NCBI GenBank assembly: GCA_027490345.1
Contig: JAIXYF010000080.1
Span: 1 to 9,123 of the forward strand
Reading direction: 5' to 3'
Length of the DNA: 9,123 bases
Source: Novosphingobium sp.
GTDB taxonomy: Bacteria; Pseudomonadota; Alphaproteobacteria; Sphingomonadales; Sphingomonadaceae
Under the pieces are notes generated by a model. It had not been told where the DNA came from. It was given only the letters and a program-made list of their open reading frames with translations, and did no database searches. Made by a program: the position numbers and the translations under genes. Positions 6,302-9,123 of the stretch are shown in pieces. The first letter of the stretch is position 1; each line of letters opens with the position of its first letter.

Positions 6302-6322
6302 ATAAGTATATCAAATACTTAT
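6302..6322. repeat. AT-rich inverted repeat
   Basis: ATAAGTAT (6302-6309), a 5-base loop, ATACTTAT (6315-6322), then ATTTTACTTT on the + strand. It lies 65 bases beyond the stop of the SRAP gene. The stem is purely weak apart from one G-C pair, so terminator function is doubtful. Confidence 0.35.
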
Positions 6323-6386
6323 ATTTTACTTTGCCGTCCTCTTCTGGCACCATTTTCGCAGGGAGCGGCGGCAAGCTGCGGCGGCA

Positions 6387-7040
6387 TCAGAATAGGCTGG
6401 GTTGCGCCAGCGCCAGGCCCGCCTGCGGTATTTCGCGCATCAGGTGATCGGCGAGCGGCAGCTGCAGAGCGGCTGCGGCTGGGCCATCTGCGGTCAACCA
6501 GCGCGTGCACATCGCACCGGGGCGCAGGATCACGGGCATGGCTTTGGGGTGCACCCGGCCCACCGTTGCGTTGGGCGCGCAAGTGAGGAAGGCAAAGCGC
6601 GGGCCATCTTCTGCTTCGCGCCAAAGGCCGGCGAAGGCAAACAGCGGATCGCCCTCCTGAGAACCGGGCTGAAGATCGAACCAGTGCTTGCGCTTGCGGC
6701 CTGTTTGCGGATCGGCAGCTGCGGACCATTCCGAAAACGCGGTGACGGGGACGAGGCAGCGCCGCGCCGGATCGGCCAGCGCGCTGCGCCATAGCGGCGA
6801 GGCAAGATTGCGCACATTGGTGATCGGCCGCCGGATCTCGCCAAAGGGGGGCCAGCCCCAGCGCATCATGTGAAGCTGCCCTTCGGCAGTCATGGGGCCG
6901 GTCACCGAGCGGATCACCACTGGCGCTTCGCTGTCCGGGTAGATTTCTTCCAGCGCGGGCAGATTGCGACCAGCCGCATCGGCCCCGAAAAGCTGCGCAA
7001 TGGCTTGCGCGTTGCTGGTCATGCGATAGAGATTGCACAT
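6387..7040 (-). CDS. yedK: SRAP (SOS response-associated peptidase) protein, YedK/HMCES family
   Basis: A 217-residue SRAP-domain protein. The family shields abasic sites in single-stranded DNA by forming a thiazolidine DNA-protein crosslink through Cys2, exposed after removal of Met1 by autoproteolysis or aminopeptidase. Key residues are visible: Cys2 in MCNLYRM, Asn75 in TNVRN, Glu104 in AFSEW, and His164 in VHPKAMPVIL, corresponding to the catalytic Cys/Asn/Glu/His set. The start is fixed at 7040 because only MCN places the cysteine second; the open frame continues upstream to 7079 but that would bury it. The start of the divergent aldolase gene is only 31 bases away. Length is typical of the family. 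No convincing LexA box was found. On a conjugative element it could protect incoming single-stranded DNA, but this is inference. Confidence 0.9.
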   Translation of the reverse strand: MCNLYRMTSNAQAIAQLFGADAAGRNLPALEEIYPDSEAPVVIRSVTGPMTAEGQLHMMRWGWPPFGEIRRPITNVRNLASPLWRSALADPARRCLVPVTAFSEWSAAADPQTGRKRKHWFDLQPGSQEGDPLFAFAGLWREAEDGPRFAFLTCAPNATVGRVHPKAMPVILRPGAMCTRWLTADGPAAAALQLPLADHLMREIPQAGLALAQPSLF

Positions 7041-7071
7041 AACAAACGCGAACATAGCGGGAGAAAACGCG

Positions 7072-7839
7072 ATGGCCACCCAGATCCGCCCAAAGATCCA
7101 TTGCAGCGATGCCGAATGGCAAGCGCGGCTGGAACTGGCGGCCTGCTACCGCATCTTCGATCTGATGGGCTGGTCCGAATCGGTCTACAACCACATCTCG
7201 CTGCGCGTGCCGGGGGAAGACGGCGCGTTCCTGATCAATCCGTTCGGGCTGCTCTATTCCGAAGTCTGCGCCAGCAACCTTGTGAAGATCGACATCGATG
7301 GCAACAAGCTGGATGATAATCCGCATCCGGTGAACCTGGCCGGGTTCACCCAGCACGGCTATTTCCATCGCCACCTCGATTGGGCGCATGCCATCTGCCA
7401 CGTTCACACGACAGCATCGATGGCGGTGTGCAGCCTTGAGGAAGGGCTGATGCCGATCAACTTCTATGCCTGCAATTTCATCGGGCGGCTGGCCTATCAT
7501 GAATTCGAGGGCATCACGGTGCGCGCCGAAGAGGGCGAGCGGCTGCTGGCCAATCTGGCGGACAAGAACATCCTGATGCTGCGCAACCACGGCCCGGTGG
7601 TCATGGCCAAGACCCTGCAGGCGATGTTCGTGCAGATGTGGGCGCTGCAGCGGGCGTGCGAGATCCAGATAGCCACGCTTTCGATGGGCCGTCCGCCGGT
7701 GATGATCGGGCCGGATGTGATCGCCGTGCACCAGCGCGATCTCAGCCTTGCCAATCCGCCGGGCGGCGGGCCGGGCGTGGGCGATTTCAACGCCTGGACC
7801 CGGCGGATCGACCAGATCGACCGTTCCTGGCGGGATTGA
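7072..7839 (+). CDS. Class II aldolase/adducin family protein (255 aa)
   Basis: Cytosolic protein with the class II aldolase fold. Members split aldol bonds (fuculose-1-phosphate, ribulose-phosphate epimers) or decarboxylate/dehydrate keto-acids with a bound metal; adducin-like members often have unknown substrates. Visible here are NHISLR at 40-45 (phosphate-loop-like region), INPFG at 55-59, the metal ligands His110 and His112 in ICHVHTTAS, and His173 in RNHGP. The stretch where true aldolases carry the catalytic Glu reads GFTQHGYFHR (about 91-100), with no Glu, as is usual in the adducin-like bacterial subfamily. Start: ATG 7072 has GGGAG at 7059-7063, eight bases upstream; an in-frame TTG at 7033 would overlap the divergent SRAP gene. 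It precedes a [2Fe-2S] subunit gene by 45 bases, probably co-transcribed. Substrate cannot be inferred. Confidence 0.88.
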   Translation: MATQIRPKIHCSDAEWQARLELAACYRIFDLMGWSESVYNHISLRVPGEDGAFLINPFGLLYSEVCASNLVKIDIDGNKLDDNPHPVNLAGFTQHGYFHRHLDWAHAICHVHTTASMAVCSLEEGLMPINFYACNFIGRLAYHEFEGITVRAEEGERLLANLADKNILMLRNHGPVVMAKTLQAMFVQMWALQRACEIQIATLSMGRPPVMIGPDVIAVHQRDLSLANPPGGGPGVGDFNAWTRRIDQIDRSWRD

Positions 7840-7854
7840 GGCCCTTGCCGGGCC
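7840..7854 (+). repeat. Small GC hairpin between the aldolase and [2Fe-2S] genes
   Basis: GGCCC (7840-7844), loop TTGCC, GGGCC (7850-7854), immediately after the aldolase stop. No T-run follows, so it is not a standard terminator; it could modulate the ratio of the two transcripts or be chance in GC-rich DNA. Confidence 0.3.
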
Positions 7855-7884
7855 GCGGGGCAGCGGGTTAGGCTTGGCGCCGCG

Positions 7885-8394
7885 ATGGCCATCCTCACAG
7901 TCAACAACCAGCCGATCGAGATCCAGCTGGAGAGCGATACCCCCTTGCTGTGGGCGCTGCGCGATGCGGCCAATCTCACAGGGACCAAATATGGCTGCGG
8001 TACGGGCGAGTGCGGCGCCTGCATGGTCATCGTTGATGGGCAGGCCATGCCCAGTTGCACGCTTGTCCTGGGCGAGGCCGAAGGGCGCAGCGTGACCACG
8101 ATCGAGGGCCTCTCTGCCGATCGAGGCCATCCGCTGCAGCAGGCTTTCGTGGCCGAACAAGCGATCCAGTGCGGCTTTTGCACCCCTGGCCTGATCATGG
8201 CCGGCGCGGCGCTGCTGGCCCAGAACACCGATCCCACCGAAGCCGATATCAAGGCGGCGATCACCAATATCTGCCGCTGCGGGGTCTATCCGCGGCTGGT
8301 CCGCACGATCCAGCGCGCGGGGCGGATCGCACGCGGGATGGAACCGGGTGTGCCTTTGCCGGTTCCCAAAACGGCCACCACGCCGGGGCTCTAG
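7885..8394 (+). CDS. [2Fe-2S] small subunit of a xanthine dehydrogenase-family molybdenum hydroxylase (IorA-like)
   Basis: A 169-residue electron-transfer subunit with both cluster domains. The plant-ferredoxin-type cluster has Cys38, Cys43, Cys46 and Cys58 (GCGTGECGACMVIVDG and onward); the helical second domain has Cys96, Cys99 (QCGFCTPG) and Cys130, Cys132 (ICRCGVYPR). These are the eight ligands of isoquinoline 1-oxidoreductase alpha, aldehyde oxidoreductase and related small subunits, which pass electrons from the molybdenum cofactor of a large subunit. The large subunit normally follows directly, but here a convergent receptor gene follows, so the partner is absent from this neighbourhood. 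The Shine-Dalgarno is weak. The C-terminal 25 residues are Pro/Arg/Thr-rich. The stop codon shares the palindrome CTAG with the stop of the convergent gene. Confidence 0.92.
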   Translation: MAILTVNNQPIEIQLESDTPLLWALRDAANLTGTKYGCGTGECGACMVIVDGQAMPSCTLVLGEAEGRSVTTIEGLSADRGHPLQQAFVAEQAIQCGFCTPGLIMAGAALLAQNTDPTEADIKAAITNICRCGVYPRLVRTIQRAGRIARGMEPGVPLPVPKTATTPGL

Positions 8395-9123
8395 ACCGCC
8401 ATCCGCACTGCAAGCCGCGCGCTGCGGGGCTGCGCGGTGGAAAGGTTGTTATCTGTGTGTGCGGTCGGGAAATACTGATCGTTCAGCAGGTTGTTGACAT
8501 TGATCTGGACCGAGACCGCCTTGGACACGGTGTAGAACACCGCGGTATCGACGCGGGTCCATGCTGGCAGGGTGACCGCATTGCTGATCGTGGCAAACGA
8601 AGACGACTGGTGCGTCACGCCCAGCCCGAAGCCCAGCTTCGACGAGGCATCGTAGCGCGTCCACAAGGAGAGCTGGCTTTCGGGAAGGAGCGCCACGGCG
8701 CGCCCGGCCGGAGCGGCAGTGGTGCTGGAGCGTACTTTGCCATCCTGCAGCGCATAGCCGAGGCTGACCTGCCATTCAGGCAGAATCCTGCCCGTGGCCG
8801 AAAGTTCGATCCCGCGCGTACGAGTCTTCCCGGAAAGAACGGGCAGACCGGTAACGGGATCGTTGAAGCGCGAGTTTTCGCGGTCAAGCCGGTAGGCGGC
8901 GGCGGACAGCGCGAAGGCCGGCGTCACGTCCCACTTGGCGCCGACTTCCAGATTGCGGAACTCCTCGGGCGCAAGCGTGGCCTGCACGGCATCGAGCGCG
9001 TTGAACTGGTCGCCAGACTGGGGAAGGAAGCTCTTCGTGTAGCTGCCATAGAGCGAGATGTTGGCTTTGGGCTTCACGATCACCCCGGCGCGCGGCGACC
9101 ACTTGCGATCGGTGCGCGCGGCA
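8391..9123 (-). CDS. TonB-dependent siderophore receptor, C-terminal beta-barrel (5' end outside window)
   Basis: Outer-membrane receptor that imports ferric siderophores using TonB energy. The frame is open to the right edge, so only the last 243 residues are seen: late barrel strands with the characteristic WSPRAGVIVKP opening, then LYGSYTKSFLPQSGDQFN, NLEVGAKWDV, RTRGIELSATGRI and, near the end, VNVNNLLNDQYF-like residues (INVNNLLNDQYF) followed by PRSARLAVRMAV. These are standard for catecholate/hydroxamate receptor barrels of proteobacteria. The N-terminal plug, TonB box and signal peptide are beyond the window. The apparent GTG start at 9083 is internal, not the real one. The protein ends in Val, not the usual aromatic residue of outer-membrane barrels. 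It is convergent with, and overlaps by four bases, the [2Fe-2S] gene. Confidence 0.92.
   Translation of the reverse strand, partial: AARTDRKWSPRAGVIVKPKANISLYGSYTKSFLPQSGDQFNALDAVQATLAPEEFRNLEVGAKWDVTPAFALSAAAYRLDRENSRFNDPVTGLPVLSGKTRTRGIELSATGRILPEWQVSLGYALQDGKVRSSTTAAPAGRAVALLPESQLSLWTRYDASSKLGFGLGVTHQSSSFATISNAVTLPAWTRVDTAVFYTVSKAVSVQINVNNLLNDQYFPTAHTDNNLSTAQPRSARLAVRMAV

Larger units (their letters stand above)
5604..6386. other. Gene-poor junction region
   Basis: About 780 bases with no gene I can support. It runs from the AbiE promoter, through GC-rich sequence with a CG tract and a 24-bp tandem repeat, to a markedly AT-rich block (about 6120-6355). A 100-codon + frame (6145-6447) starts in the AT-rich block and runs into the antisense of the SRAP gene; its N-terminal part resembles no known family. 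No tRNA gene, integrase or insertion-sequence ends were recognised, but the change in base composition suggests a junction between DNA of different origin. Confidence 0.5.

Noticed and set aside
5700..6386. tRNA gene, attachment site or CRISPR array in the gene-poor region
   Set aside because: No cloverleaf, no matching direct repeats at a gene end and no regularly spaced repeats beyond the two tandem 24-bp units were seen.
6145..6447. 100-codon + strand frame over the AT-rich block
   Set aside because: Its second half is antisense to the SRAP gene, it has no Shine-Dalgarno that I can see, and its first half resembles no known protein. AT-rich non-coding DNA explains it.
7041..7071. LexA box for the SRAP gene
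   Set aside because: I looked for the alphaproteobacterial GTTC-N7-GTTC / GAAC-N7-GAAC pattern; only a single GAAC half-site is present.
6319..8160. 613-codon open frame on the minus strand
   Set aside because: It runs antisense through the aldolase and [2Fe-2S] genes and out of frame through the SRAP gene. Its sequence is the His/Arg/Gln-rich type expected from the complement of GC-rich codons, and the genes it shadows carry clear family motifs.

Overview
This is a GC-rich window with alphaproteobacterial character. The gene types (an F/R388-like mobilisation module, AlpA regulator, AbiE pair, class II aldolase, isoquinoline-oxidoreductase-type [2Fe-2S] subunit and TonB-dependent siderophore receptor) would suit a sphingomonad such as Novosphingobium or Sphingobium, probably a conjugative plasmid or integrative conjugative element. 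That assignment is inference from style, not a database match.

Layout. (1) Positions 1-1383, minus strand: a ribbon-helix-helix (RHH) protein is followed, with an ATGA overlap, by a TraD/TrwB-type coupling protein whose 3' end is outside the window. (2) 1384-1594: a gene-free, repeat-rich stretch with a 10-base match to the F-plasmid nic core at 1516-1525. The order oriT - RHH gene - coupling protein is that of R388 (oriT-trwA-trwB-trwC), so a MOBF relaxase is expected beyond the left edge. (3) 1595-2618, minus: an AlpA-family regulator and two unrecognised small proteins, all joined by ATGA overlaps and preceded by a 22-bp near-palindrome. (4) 2741-3832, minus: an unrecognised protein with two membrane segments, a Pro/Ser/Thr-rich linker and a helical C-terminal domain. 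(5) 3833-4135: no convincing gene. (6) 4136-5603, minus: an AbiEi antitoxin / AbiEii nucleotidyltransferase toxin pair with a candidate operator just upstream. (7) 5604-6386: a gene-poor zone with a tandem 24-bp repeat, a CG-alternating tract and an AT-rich block with interlocking inverted repeats. (8) 6387-7040, minus: a YedK/HMCES-type SRAP protein. (9) 7072-8394, plus: a class II aldolase/adducin-like protein and a [2Fe-2S] subunit of a molybdenum hydroxylase. (10) 8391-9123, minus: the C-terminal barrel of a TonB-dependent siderophore receptor, convergent with the previous gene and sharing a CTAG double stop.

Working together. If nic is where it appears, the + strand is the transferred strand and positions above 1525 form the leading region. 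Every likely gene from 1595 to 7040 is on the minus strand, so the transferred strand is its template, the arrangement known for early-expressed leading genes of F-like plasmids. On that reading the three unrecognised genes, the AbiE pair and perhaps the SRAP protein are candidates for establishment, defence or stability functions. The right-hand metabolic and iron-uptake genes look like cargo or flanking host DNA.
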